This document shows positions 15,101 to 28,972 of a stretch of 64,000 nucleotides of DNA, one piece after another (position 1 is the stretch's first letter; each line of letters opens with the position of its first letter). The notes beneath the pieces were generated by a model. That model was given only the letters and a program-made list of their open reading frames with translations. It ran no database searches and was not told the origin of the DNA. Source of the DNA: Tomocerus qinae (lineage: Eukaryota; Arthropoda; Collembola; Entomobryomorpha; Tomoceridae); assembly GCA_020055645.1 (NCBI GenBank), contig CM034546.1:106644875-106708874 (forward strand), in the 5' to 3' direction. The position numbers and the translations under genes are program-made.

Positions 15101-18100
15101 GTTTGGCTATATGAATTTTCTGTCTTAATCACATTTTGAATGTGTTTAAGAACTATTGATACATCAGTCCTAATTAGCTATGCAAAAAAACATACTAAAC
15201 CTATATTTATGCTAATAAGTTGTGATCTATGTGTATGAGTAAATTAGTGGAGCAATGCTTACTGTCCTTTTGACTGATTCATAAGCGAATTAACTGTCAA
15301 GCATTTCCCACAGCTCTAATAATAGCAAATTGAAAGCAAATATGTAGATAAGAAATTGAGGTTGACATAGTTAAAACATGTTTATTAGTGCAGAGGTGGA
15401 GGTATAACAATGCGTTACTAATTTACCTAAACAAATACCAGCAAGAGCAAGAGATTTTTATGGCCCATTGTGCTTCAGAAATGTTTCTGTGAGGAGTGCT
15501 AAATGATAATCATGATAATTTGAGACGATTATCTCATGCCTTAATTGGATGTAATTAAAATGGAACATTTCGAGCATGGAGTCATCAAGCCTTTTAAGAA
15601 AGGCCATCTTAGGCACCATTGGATTAGCTAATGAAGTAATGTTTATTAATACTTATAGCAATTCATACGCAATACTGTTTCATTTTGTAGTTAAATGTTG
15701 CACCTTTTCTTTTGTGTGCAAAAGTAGTAACTTAATATTAAGAAATGCAAACAATATTGTAACTCAATTCCAATCTTTGTAGAAATGGAACATCTTCATT
15801 TGCATTTTCATCTATGATTGTCTGTTTACATATCAGAAAAAAACTCGTTATTATTCTCGCAAACGGGATATCAAATGTTTAATGTGTTTTTAACAGATAT
15901 AGCGTGACAATATTGATGATGCAGTGCGTCCTAATAATCATCACCCTCAGCATGAATTGAAAACCCCAAATGATTCAAACGAAGAAAATGACGCAATATG
16001 ACGGAACTTTAAATGTGCTAATAGGCTTTTAATTCGTTTCATACTCTAGCCAGTACTATTTAGGTATACTATACCTTGTATCTTATGGAGCAATTGGTCA
16101 GGAGATTACTGGGTAGCCCAAAGGACTTTTAATTTTGAAAACCCTCAAAGAAGTTCTCGAGGAAGTAAGTCTTCGCCCAAGTCGATGAGTGCATAATCTT
16201 AAGACACGCACTCTAGTATACACTGGGAGTTAGAGATAAACGAGTTTCGAGTTCGCAGAGATGAAGGATATGAAAATAGTAAATGTTTATGTAAAATGCA
16301 TATAAATTATTCATAGTTGGCCTGTCTGTATATAATGTCTTCGCAGTCTCTTCATACAATTCATATCCAGTGGTCATACAATAACATTATGCAATTGAAA
16401 GAAACTAGAATTTTAAGCACGTAGCAAAGGTTATTAGGTGGACGAGGTAAAGTAACTCATGCCAACTCAGTGAATGAGCAACATCAGAATTAGAAGGTAC
16501 TAACAAAAGGTGCAGTATCCTCACGTCAAGACTAATGAGTAATTCATTAAAATGGAAACAACGAGTCTGAGAATTTATTCTAAACAATTCGAATCCTTCA
16601 CAAACTAAATCAATGCTATAGCTAAAGCTATCCACGGAAACTTCTACGACTTTTGCTAGGCTTCTTCGTGTGAAAATTTGATATAGATCTACGTATTTGG
16701 CTGACAGTGACCATCAACCTCACAGCTCGTTTAATATAGATGATTTAGTATCTAATCTTGTTAATCAACACATTAGTATTTACTATAGGATTGACCAGCG
16801 GAACAAAAAAATGCGTCAAACTGTCTGGCTTGATGTAAACTCGTGATAATCTATATGACTTTCTCACAGCTCGGTTCACACACGCGTTCTGTTCAATGTT
16901 GTGTGCACCTAGCTAAATGTTTATTATTATTACACAATCTTTTTCGATGGCTAATTCTGATTGGGAGCGACCCCAATATAAAATCATCTAAAGAATAATA
17001 GAAATATTCATTGAATGTTAATAATAATCTGATGTATAATACTAGATAGGAATCGGATTTGGGATTTGAATGAAGGTTACGTAACATGTCTAGTTAACAT
17101 TTATCTTGAGGCTACTAATGGAATGTTGATAATGTTCTACGTATTACGTGTCCCTCTTTATCTTTCTGCTCAAGTGAGATAAAATGTTTTCTACTAAACA
17201 ACAATTCCATACAAAAATTCTTAGTAAACAGTGTACAAATATATACAACTGCACTAGACAGTTCATTTCCTCCATTTTTCTATATAATACTTAAAAGATT
17301 ACAATTACATACCAAACCCATTAGATACCCTTGCATACTAAAACAAATTGAAACAAACCCATTAGTTCGTGTTGTCATTCTGCATTAAAGCCTTTATTTA
17401 CATTAAAGGTCACTCATGCACAACTCACCTGCTATAATCCTTCAAATCTTATTCTCTACTTAGTCTCATTGTCAATGAGCTCAGTAGGAAAACTTATCTA
17501 TTACTTACTAAATTTTATTAATACATTTTATCCGTGACTAACCATCAAGCTAAATTACCCAAATCACTTTTCGGCTAATCATATGGCTAAGGCACTTGAT
17601 TATAAATTAATTTGCTACATAGCATGTACCATTTTACTTGCGTATTTACTTTGCAGCAATAGATATTAACAAATGTGTAGCGTGTAGAAAGAAATTGCGA
17701 ATTCTGTAACCTATTAGGTAAACTTCAAGTTGTAATTTAGCTTTTAATAAAATACTGGAACGACTTTTAAAATGTTGCTTACTTTGAGTAAATAAATTGA
17801 TTAGATAACATGTAGATTCAATGTCCATAAAAAGTTATCTATAACACTACTGAGTAACTATAATTCATTTACACAGATGTTCAATCGTACCTGTACTACT
17901 CTACTAGATTAAAGATGTATTATCAAGATGCCTTTTGTCTAGTGCTCAAAATGATCAGTTTAATCTAGAGTGTGTACCTGTAAATCACCAGCGTTTTTTG
18001 TCAAAGAGTTGTCATTCAACCAAGAAAAATTAAGACTAACCCCTAAGTCAAGTGCTATCTGTCGCAGTTACCGATGCAGAACTTAGAAGGAAAAACCATA

Positions 18101-19093
18101 AGAATTGAAATCGAAAGTGAGATCTTGAGATGAGAATTACAGATCACATCTTATTATCAGTTAACCATGCAAAAATGCAGAATGGTCATCATCTTAGATT
18201 TAACAACTTAGCATTACCACATTAAATTATTTATAGCTAAAGGAAACCTTCTTCTCTTTGCATTTAAATACAGTACTTAAAAATTAGATAGAGCTCCTGC
18301 ACTTTATGATGACTTGAACACTTGTTGTTCTATGAGAATGTAACATAGGTGTAACTTTTCTAGATCAAAATCGGGTTCAATCGCCTAATGATAATAATTT
18401 TAATCCACCAGCCTTCAGCTTAATATGTTTATGCGAACAACTATTAGATTATCAACTCTCATTTGATTTGCACTTATTTGATGTTGAACAAAGCCACGGG
18501 GTAATTGATAGATTTTCAAAGTTTCTCTTGCCTTCCTTAAGGCAGTTTCTTTTCTCGTCTTGTCCTGCCTGTCATATTAGTATGTCCTACCATTTTAATT
18601 TCAGAATTTGGACATGTCAGCAGGTGGATGAAAAGCATGAGAGCATTTCTCAGGTAGCTACTTTTATTTATATTACATGTGTGCATCTGCCTGCATTGAA
18701 TAAATTAAATAATGTAAACCTAATACCAACCTTGCTTTTCATATGCAACAGACAGCAGCCCATCTGTATTTTTATAATTTACCTATTGCATGCAAGGCTT
18801 ATAAAGAAAAGATCAAAACTGGATCTGTGGCTTGAAGAAAAACGAGAGTGGATTTATCTTATAGATGGTATTAGAAATACCTTGAGGAAAATCAAGTCTA
18901 TTGGTGTCAATTGAGTCGAAAGAGATTAAACAAGTGTCTAAGACAAACCAAATCTCTTCTTCGGTTACTCTTTCATTAAATGCACTCGATATTCGAAAAC
19001 GAAAAGTGAGTGACAGAGAGAGTCTTAATTTTTATTGCTCAATGAATAGATCCATTTAAAATGAAGTGTCATGATGCTGTGAATGTTACTCAC
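172..19093 (-). other. Long intron of the cuticular gene, no gene seen inside
   Basis: About 18.9 kb of AT-rich sequence between the two cuticular exons. Open frames here are short, mostly lack good initiation, show no family motif and have no consistent splice partners. The longest (12027-12455 minus, 142 codons; 18468-18914 plus, 148 codons) encode AT-driven hydrophobic or mixed sequence. A short AAT microsatellite lies near 8716-8735. I saw no tRNA, no transposase-like frame and no long inverted repeat. If the exon pairing is wrong, this is intergenic DNA. Confidence 0.45.
8716..8735. repeat. (AAT)n microsatellite
   Basis: About six consecutive AAT units. Simple repeat inside the long intron. 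Confidence 0.8.
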
Positions 19094-19135
19094 CCCAATT
19101 AAAGCTATCCATATCCGAATAAGTGGCCAGTCCAT
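19094..19135 (-). CDS. Candidate first coding exon of the cuticular protein (signal peptide)
   Basis: The minus strand reads ATG followed by 13 codons (MDWPLIRIWIALIG), then a GTGAGT donor in phase 0. Joined to the exon at 171-1 it gives the hydrophobic run WIALIGVIIHW and a plausible signal peptide ending near VAEG. First exons of cuticular protein genes very often hold only the start of the signal peptide, and they end in phase 0 or 1. A TCAGT arthropod initiator motif lies about 22 bases upstream of the ATG. The pairing implies an intron of about 18.9 kb, which is long but not rare in large arthropod genomes. Alternatives are that the match is chance or that a closer first exon was missed. 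A transcript read across 19094/171 would settle it. Confidence 0.55.
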
Positions 19136-19156
19136 TTTCCAGCGAACAAAAGGAGC

Positions 19157-19161
19157 ACTGA
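19157..19161 (-). promoter_or_regulatory. Possible arthropod initiator (TCAGT) of the cuticular gene
   Basis: TCAGT on the minus strand matches the arthropod Inr consensus (TCAKTY) and sits about 22 bases before the candidate ATG at 19135. An AT-rich stretch (TTTTATTTTTT) lies about 20-30 bases further upstream, but no clean TATAAA is visible. The motif is short and common, so it supports the exon model only weakly. Confidence 0.25.
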
Positions 19162-22100
19162 CAAATCAAGTACAGTCACAAAAAATAAAATGAAAGTGTA
19201 GCACTAATTTACAGACCTGGGAAAAATAGTGAGTGTCACTAATTTTTGTGAAAACTGTCACGTGATTTTTTCTACAAACTGGAGACAATGTGCCAGTGCC
19301 ATCGAAGTTTTAAAAAATCAATTTTCTTCCTGTACAACGTGAATCATGTGTACCATGATAATACTGGCAGTTTTCCTTGAGTTGCCGGAATTGCTATTCC
19401 GTGTGTGCGAATAGTTAGTAGTGGGAGGGATGTGAGCACTTTGGATCTTCTTTGATAACTGTTGTGCCAAGTTATTATGGGTAGTAGTTTAAAAGGTATA
19501 CGAATAGGTACTAGGACACACAGCAATGTAGTAACTATACAGACACTCTTCTTTTGACTGTCTCACACAACAAGTTATAAATGATCAACTTTAGAATTGA
19601 GACTCGTCTCAACTATTTAAAGAGTAACTAGTTCAAAGCACAAAAATGATATTATAGATAGTAGAGAGCTGTTGCCTGTGAACAAAGAAGTAAATTGAGA
19701 AGATAAGGGACGATCTTCGTTTTGCTTCAGTTGGACTATGGACACATTAGCCACACCAATACAAACCATGTGCTCTTCTGTCTCCGCCAAAGTGTACAGG
19801 TAAGTATGCAAGGGAGTAAATTGATTCGAGTTGACTTCTTGTTAGGAATATACATACTACTTGTGTATTGAGAATTAAAGCAAAACAGACGAAAGGAAGC
19901 CACCTGCAATATAAAGTAAGGTATAAACTAAAAAGTCAGTTAGTATTGGGCTGTGTGTTAGATTTTCCCTTTCATTTCAACTCTTGACTCGACTTGTCTT
20001 GACGTTACAGAGGAACTCGTATACTAATATATAGGTATCTGCCAATGTTCAATGTTTTTCTTAAGGAGACCTATGTATATTGGCCACAGATGCATAAAAT
20101 TATAAGTAATAGTGCAAGTATGTATGCAGAGTGGATGTTTATAGTGTGTGGGGTACCTAAGGAAGAAAAGGCATAATATATTATGTTATTTTGTTCAAGT
20201 TGAAGTCCCATGACATGGCATGCCGAGCCAGTGCAGCTAGCCGCTTCTCAAGTCAACAGATACATCATTCCTCTATTGTACTCCATACGTAACAACTTTT
20301 GCCCATAACAAACTGTCCAATCCTGCCCAACAGAGATTCATTTCTGAATGTAGTCAACTATCAACTTTGTACTTTGATAATGTTACAATGGACTACAATC
20401 GAAATACAATCAAGAGGTTTTCCATCATATTAACTTGTCTGTATATATATACGAGGCTTGGTCCATGTGTATATTAAGTATGCTATGTTGTTGTGAGATG
20501 ACTAACTTAGAGTTTGCTATTGCTCTGTGGCAATAAGGCACATATTTATGACTTTAACTTGGCTTCACTTATTTTACATGAATACTCCACCCTTTACTAA
20601 GCCTTCAGTTATTTAGCGAGCCAAAGTATCTGAATGCATTATAATACGTAACATTACTGATTGTAAATTAGCATTATGCGTTACACAGAAATGTATTCGC
20701 AAGAGAAGCAACAATTTACTAATTATATGTAGAAAATACAGAGCTGTGGCTACACTTTGTAACTACCTACTACCTACACACACAAACTGTATTTTGTTAC
20801 TTCTATCTCTAAGCACTTTTACTATCTGTAACTTTAAATTATGGTATTGTTAAGTATTTCCATAGTGGTCTTGTTTTGTCTTGTGTGTGATGTGCCATAG
20901 TACTCTAGTAACTCTGCTGGACTACATTCTTATGTCAAATTTGGACTTGGCGAGCAGATGCATTGAGTTTACTTGCTTATGGCACAAATTCCTTAGCAGT
21001 GCATATTTCACCTGACAATAGCAGGATAAGCCAAACTAAAGTTTATTACAATCAGAGTCAAAGCATTAGATAATAATGCTCAGACAGATTGAATAAACTC
21101 GAGTCACAATCACAAGTAACTTTTCTTACAACTTGGCACAGAATAGCACAAATTACGCTAATGGTAATCACAATCTCTCGAATTTTGCATTATTTACTAT
21201 AGAATACTATATTGCTACTGCTAAGATTATGTCCTATTATTATGCTGTAATTTCAGTCGTTAGGCATCTCGTGTGTATTAGACCGTGGAGAATAAATACA
21301 AAATACAACGACAACGTGCGAACACTAACACAGTCCATTTCTAGTAGTAGACACAATCATCACATCTACATATCACAAATATGTGAAGCTTATTTACTAC
21401 CTGAGGATACTAACTACTGCCTACCTCATTTCATATTCTGTGCACATACACACAAATTCACTTATAAAACATTAATAGGTTTCCCTATTGAAAACGTCAA
21501 AGTAGTAAGTAAGGACTGTCAATGCAATTGGTTAACCGAAATAAGATTATGTGAATTCAATGTTAGATTGTGGGCGCGGCTTGGTATTTTTAAACATTTC
21601 ACTCTTTTAACCAAACACTTACAGCTGCCGTTTCAATTGTCAATATTTAAAGGCACTACGTCATAAGAACAAATGGACCGATATCTTCAATTCTCAAGCG
21701 GACAGAATTTGCGTGGGGATGATTCACAAAAAACTAAATTGTTTACCATCCCTCTTGTACCTGCGCATTATCTTTTTATGAGCCCCTAAACATTTTACCT
21801 TATCATTTCCTTGTCCAACCTATTTAATTGTTAAATGGAACAACGAAAAGAGAAACATCCCACGCACTACGTTGGATAGTTACAAAATAACAAATAAATA
21901 TCATGATAAGACACATCATTCACATTTATTGGTGACAAATTATTCTTGCTACAGTTTTACACAGATTATCTGAGATAAAATCAATAATAATCTCCCCAAG
22001 TTTGTATTGCGGTTTGAGTTCCTTACTTTTTATGCGTAGAATGTATTATGACATGATGTCACCCACGTACGTAACCTACAGCCAAAGAATTGTGTAGCAA

Positions 22101-25100
22101 AAATTGTTTGTAGAAGACCTTCAGCTTGGCATGTGTCTTGATAATAATATTATTAGTAAATGAATAATCAAATGATAACAGAGGATGTATAGTAGTATGT
22201 CATATTACGATAATAGTATCACATAAATGTGTGGTTTGAAAAGTGTGAGTGGTAAAACAAAGATTTGACAGGTAATACAAGTTGTAGGTTGCCAGTGTGT
22301 GGTAGTTCATACATAATACATATATTATAATAGATCGAGGTAGAATAACTATTATTATATAAATAAAAACTCTTAACGAATTCCTGATTTGGCCCTGTGT
22401 AGAGAGAACTACTGAAAAGCATAACCTACAACCTCTCCTTAGATCATTGTGATTCCAAATGGTAATTTAGCATAGCAAATGTTCAAATTGCGGTTTTCAG
22501 TCATAATTCTCTGAGGTGAATAAGTAAGTACGTGCGAAGTCATCAGCAAAAGACATAAAATTGTACAGAATTGCACTTTACAAGAAAGCATCATAAATCT
22601 AAATTAACTGCACAAGGTAGAACAGATCAAGAAGGAGAATCATGTAAAACAGCCACAGGTAGCAAAGCAAAAACTCAACGTAGCGAATAGTAAAATTGAA
22701 AGAATAGATAAAACGTAAGGACAAGTTTCAAGTAAAGTAAATACGGAACCATAATTACTTTTCCTACTAATGTACACAATAAGTTTCGTACTTTATTGCT
22801 AAAAGAATAATTATAAGATGACGAGGGATTACCATTATCATTATTAAAATGTTTCTTACGTGAGGAAATGAGTAAGTAGGTACCTGACTTAAGAATTATC
22901 TACTTCGGTATGCATTTGTATTTTTTTACAAAGTTTTTATATCGAAATCCGTGCTTCTACGCTTAACACATCTTAATTCCATAAAAACTCTCGTAGAAAA
23001 AGCCCAACGACCCTACCCACTTGTAAAACTTCAAAAAGTGTAAAGAATGAGTCTGTGAGAATTGAGAGGATGAAATTGTAAAAGGATTGGCGAATATCAT
23101 TGTGTAGTTTAACCTGGTATATAAATTACTCTTCAGAGCAAGACAAGGCAAAGTACTTAACCTTGAATTTTAGTGCGTGGGATTTGAGATTGAACTGAAA
23201 TCGACTCTTGGATCGTGGAAATCAAAAAGTCTACCCGTCGTGTCGTGTCACATTGACTCGTATGATAAGACAATATTATTTTTATGAGATCACGTTGCAT
23301 CTCCTGCTCTGCTCCACTGAACTGTCAGGAGAATCTACCAATTGGGAAGAACTACTGCAAAGCCATGAAGAATGTACGGAATTACTTTTTTGCATGATAG
23401 TGTGATGAGTGTGCCTGATTTCCCTTCACATGAATGACATAATAAACTTCTAGGAACACGAGTCTCACTCAACCGCATACTCTAATGATATAAAGATATT
23501 AGACTACATAATCTTTACTACGAAATACACTCGATTTTGCAGAGCTAACAGGTAGACTACCGCCTACATGTTCATATGATACTCTGAGGTACAGAAGGTG
23601 CAGGGATTATTAAACGAATGATATCCCTCTCTCTGCATCATCTTCGTCAAAAAGCAAAAGTCGTCCGCACCATTTCCTCCAATCCCAATTCTACAAAATG
23701 TGGATCTCTTTTTCAGTTCAGTCAGTCAGCTATCTCATTGTGGTTTGCACTACAATCCGTTATGGAATTGAAGCAATAATACGTAGGATTAAACAAAAAC
23801 TATATTATTATTTGATAAAACATCTGTACAGGAAGACGAGTTATAACTCTCAATAAGGAAAGATTCTCAACCAGACAAACAACAAGATTCATCTCCTCTC
23901 TCGGGACTCTTCATCATAAATATCAAATTGCAACCACTCACTCTCTTTCCTCCTTCCTTCTATGCAATTCCCTCAAACGCTAAGACTTCCATGCGTAATG
24001 TATGGGCGTTGCATGCTTCGCTAACCGTTTTTAAATAAAAACATGAAGCACACAAATTAACGTAGTAATATTATTAGATCAAGAGCGTTTATAGTACTTA
24101 GTCTAAATCATTTCTTGATACATAAAATTGCACTTAACCTTTCATATTGTAATAAAACACATTTTAGCGCTTAATATTGCAAGGCAAGATCTCGTTTTAA
24201 AATGTTATCATGATATTTCTTGTGGTAAAAATTTAAAATTTCATTATAATAATCAAGTGTATTCGATTAATTTGGTTACAATTTGCAGGTTTATTTTAAG
24301 CTCGGGGTTTTAGAGCTAAGCAGTGATTATTGCAAATGGTTATGGCTGCATGGAATCGGAGAGATATAATCTCGGCCTTAATTAGTCATGTACTAAATTA
24401 AGCTGTTATTTTCAGCGCTGAAGGATTGATTAAACTCTTTCCTCTGTCAATATTAATCTTTGTTTGGGTGGAACATTTTATATGTAGATGGTTTGCCTGA
24501 GGACCTATTATATGCAAAGTAATTAGTCAGCTTCCATTAAGAATCAATTAGAGGAAAAGCTAATGGAAAAAAGAAAGATTAATACCCTTCTTTAGCTATA
24601 AATCTGTAATCTTGTTTCAGATCATTTATGACTCATAATTGCAATGTTGAAATATGTAAACAGTTGAAACAAAATGGTCTATTTCGTAATAGCATAGTAT
24701 TAATTACAGGTAGGAGTATCGGATACAATTTATACATGAACCAAGTATTTTATATACCCGGTAAGTTGTTAAGATTGCTTTCTAATATGAAATGGTGCAA
24801 ACAAATATTGCCAGTTCACAAATTCACAATGCATATAATTTGTATTGGAATTTTATGAATTGCCTGCGGTTGGTCTTTCTTAGTATAAGTGCCTATATGC
24901 TAGTACTGCAATCTGTGAATCTAAGCATTGTATAATATTTTGTGCCTAGTGGGATTCTTTGACGTGCGTTTATTGTTTGTTATTATAACATCGCCCGTAG
25001 CATCTATTAATAATTTGTTCATGTCATGTAATATGCATTCTCAATCAAAAGCTAATACTTCCCTATGCCATTCATAGTTTGGTGAATGGGATAGCAAAGT

Positions 25101-28100
25101 CGATTAACGCATGGGATCTGAATTGGAATACGATACTTTAATAGCAGTTTCTGTTTGCATAACGTGGGGCTAGGCGTTATTAAAACAATATTTCTATTCA
25201 TTCTGATTCACACGCTAACACAACAATCCAATTTGAAGCCCTTAAACAAATCCATGCATTGCACCGCCCATAATCTTAATGTAATCTCGTTCCTATTGCA
25301 TCTGCACAAAAGATTTTGCATTTTGAGATAGTGTGGAATTCGTGAGGTGAAAAGTTTGCAATTTGCAAACTGAAATCCATTAGAATAAGTAAGCACAAGG
25401 GAAAGGAGCAAAGCTCTGTAGATTACAAATGAGATAATAATAAGGGTTCTCAACTGCTCTCAATCCTACTCTAATGTAATAAGCAGTAGAGTCAGAGTCT
25501 GCTTTTAATGAGCAAGTTTCATTATAGATAGGATGTTGTGGTGTGATCTGATCGTGTTTAGATGCTATGAATGTATACATGCTCTGATCTGGAGATAATA
25601 TCTATAACAATAAGTATCCCGCAATAACAATCGATGTACATACATTACTTTACAAACGTGCCTCTACATATTTAATGCAAAGTAGTTATAAAATACAATT
25701 TTCTGAAGACTCTTCCTTTTATGCTTCCATCTTCTATATACACCCTTACTTTCAATAACATGACTTAACGTAACATTATCACTAACACCCATTGTGTATA
25801 CAACGTTATTATGCTTCAAACGTCAAGAGAAAAGTAGCCGTGATATAAAAATGTTTGAAATGTACATTATGCTATTTTCTGTTGGTATTTCTAAATATTA
25901 CATTATTGTACCATTGTATTACCCATTTTTACTGTCTGATAACGTTTCTACTACTAAGTAGCTACACACAAACATTGTAATTGCATAGAAAACAGCATTC
26001 TCAAACATTGTAAACCTGTAAATGTCATTATCTATATACAACCCCAGCACCTGTGTACGATTAGTAGTAAATGAAAATTAATTTACGACCCGGGGGATTA
26101 AAAATAATATTCTTAATCTGTTTAATGAACTCAACATTGACTTTACTTGCTTTGTTTGTTATTTCAAGCAACCGCAAAAATATGATACAGTTTTCTCTTC
26201 AATATGCTTCCGGTTTTAGTATGCAGTTTATAATCTATACAATGGCCATTGTGTATCTATTCTTCAAACAATTAACAGCTAATATTAATAATGCTTATCT
26301 ACTATGAAATGTGGTATAAGAAAGTAATTAAACTGAAGACATTTATTATGTATATACTAATGCAGTCATTGTAATCTTGTAATAGTATTAATGCAGTAAT
26401 ATTTGTTATACTTATTGCAACTGCAACTATAGTTGCAAATGCATTTCTTGGAATTTATGACTACTAGGCGTGTATTCCTCAATATACGCCTACGTTTAGG
26501 TCAGTGGAATTCGCTTGTTTTCACTAGCATCATTTTTTTGGTAAGCACTGCAATTATTTGTTCACTGTACCTACTCATTGTTATAAAAAACGTGTTAAAT
26601 GTACACAATACTGATTGATACTCTACGCCTATGCGAATTCCATCGAAAACTCAACCATAAATCCAGAAGAAGTATCTAATCTAGATTCCATTGGATATAT
26701 AGGCGTTAAGTTAATAAATAGTACACTGTATTCATTTAATACATAGATCAAGAGCAATTTTTTTCTTTGAAGACTTCATCCCGGATTTAATAATAATGTA
26801 GCTTTGTCTACAGGGAATCTCATCGTGATAGCAAATCACATCATCTTCTTAAACTCATAATCATAATATCAGGGATGGTTTAGGTTTTGGCGTTTGCGAA
26901 AGAACTTGTAAGACTACACCCTGCAAAGTTTATATGGACAAGGACCAAGGCAAGTCAACTCGTTGTTAACATCTCAAAACACCATCTCTATTTCCTCGTC
27001 AACAAACCTTGGCATTTAGTTTATTCCAAGTAGTAAATTACAACTGTGATGAGTACCCGCCAGAAGGAAAGCCCTCATACTGACTCCTATATAACTATAT
27101 ACGGCTACACACGCACTATCCTCTTCGATTTCGGAATATACCAAGTTGCATCCTATGGACATCAAATGAGCTCATCATCCTTTTTGGTTTCTATGTTAAA
27201 GTTATGCAGTTTCCACCCAAATTTTCACTCATCTTACATGCACCTCTACAGAGTTGTTAACATACCTTTTATGCAAATTAAGGCATTACGCAATTGACAT
27301 GCTTGTCTTTAGGTACTTCCCATAATTCCAGAAATCAAACATCACTGTGCATGTACTTAATAAATTCTAAAGGTAGCTGCACATGTACTAAATACATACA
27401 TACGATGTGCTAACGTGTAATTGTACTATCATTGGAGTTTCTTCAACACGCAGTTGTAGGTATAAGCAGATGCAAGAATGATGTTATTATTGCCATTTAT
27501 TTCTATTGAGAAATAAGTTTCATTGACCTGAGCTAATATTTCATATACCTAATGCATTTATTATTGCGTGAATGTTAGATACGTGCATCTGTCTTTTTGA
27601 ATTGAACTGGGTACCTAATCAGAAATGAAATTGACTTGCCTTTTACATAGTAGTAGATTGTGAATTACTTTTACAGATGATTATAATTCTTACACATAAA
27701 AGGTCGAGAATGTGGCAACTGGAAAAATCTCTTTGTCAGGTAAATACAAAATGATCATTCGACAAGCGTGGATTAATTTATTTTTCATTTACACAGCTTG
27801 ATATGTGTTCTATTTTGTATCTGACATAATATGAATGATCGATTTGTACTGACAGAGATGCAGAGAAGGATTTTGTAATTGAATCTCACCTTTTAAGGTA
27901 TCTTGCTTTGGTTGCAATGTAGAGCTCTCCAGAATCTTGTTCACTGCAACTGTTTTTGAGACTAATGCGATCCTCTCTCTTCTATCATTTGACATTACTT
28001 GAAGCACGTGAAGTCATCATTTTATGTATTTCTCATTGCAATTCTGAGGGATTTTGAATTATGCACGCACGGAAATGATTTTATTGTTTACAGATAGGTA

Positions 28101-28972
28101 ATATCCTCTCCAAGTCGTCATCCGTCATCCTTGTATTATAAAAACGTGATTTTGATCCTGAGCTGGTTTGTAATTCATATTGTATTTACCATTTGCTTAG
28201 GTAATCATAATCAAGGAGCATAAATGCTTGAGATTTTCATGCAATTAGAATCTGATGAAAGTGAGTAACAAACAGGCTTAATGTAACAGTTGTCTTTGTA
28301 AATGCATAAAACACTTAAAATTCAAAAGTCAGTGTCATTCGCTGAAGTTCACTTAACAAGACAGCGATTTCCTATTCTATCTCTTGATGGGCATAGGAAG
28401 TATGACTTGATCATAATTCTTTAAACAGAAATAATTATATGGTGGAAAGTTGATGTTCAACTTACTGAATGTAACATCTTCCTAGCTTGACTCTTCCTAT
28501 AGCATGCATCCAGCACTCCATCAAAAGTAAATGAGTGGTTATTTTTGTTATTTAGTAGAATACATGTAGAGAGATATGCTTACGATATATACTATACTCC
28601 TATCCACAAAAGCTTTGACCTTTGGTCCAGAGTTATTTATCTTTATAATAACATACACTACTTGTTATTACGTATTTACAGATGCGCAAGAAATATTTTA
28701 TTTTACTACTACCCACACACAAACCCAAGACAATTTACGTAGTGATGATCATAGTACACCTATATACTGTTGTAAACGATGGTAAATGATAGATTAATAT
28801 GTATATCGTTCAATCATACGTTTTCGTGATAGTGGAAGAGGGGCGATTTAGAATTGGAACGAAGGAATCCATCATTACTCTTAATTTTTAAGGATTTATT
28901 GCATAAGTAGTTTTTCTAAGGTGAACTTGTACGTGGTAGTGTGTATAATTTAGTTATTACACTACTACAAAA
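19162..28972. other. Divergent intergenic region, 9.8 kb, no supported gene
   Basis: The region separates the cuticular gene (minus) from the TULIP protein gene (plus). Open frames of 60-177 codons occur, such as 21133-21666 (plus) and the hydrophobic pair 26071-26307 and 26433-26618, but none shows a domain, a convincing start or matching splice sites. A denser patch of homeodomain- and POU-like motifs lies at about 24320-24560 and is described in the findings. Otherwise I see nothing. Confidence 0.5.

Noticed and set aside
18468-18914. 148-codon open frame on the plus strand
   Set aside because: Non-ATG start and no recognisable motif, and it lies inside the proposed long intron.
21133-21666. 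177-codon open frame on the plus strand
   Set aside because: It does not begin with ATG, contains AT-driven residues, shows no domain or signal peptide and has no matching splice partner.
26071-26618. Two neighbouring short frames with possible membrane spans
   Set aside because: I considered a chemoreceptor-like gene, but the frames lack receptor motifs and no donor/acceptor pair joins them convincingly.
28545-28785. Two overlapping short frames just upstream of the TULIP gene
   Set aside because: Overlapping in different frames, without motifs. The TULIP gene starts cleanly at 28973.
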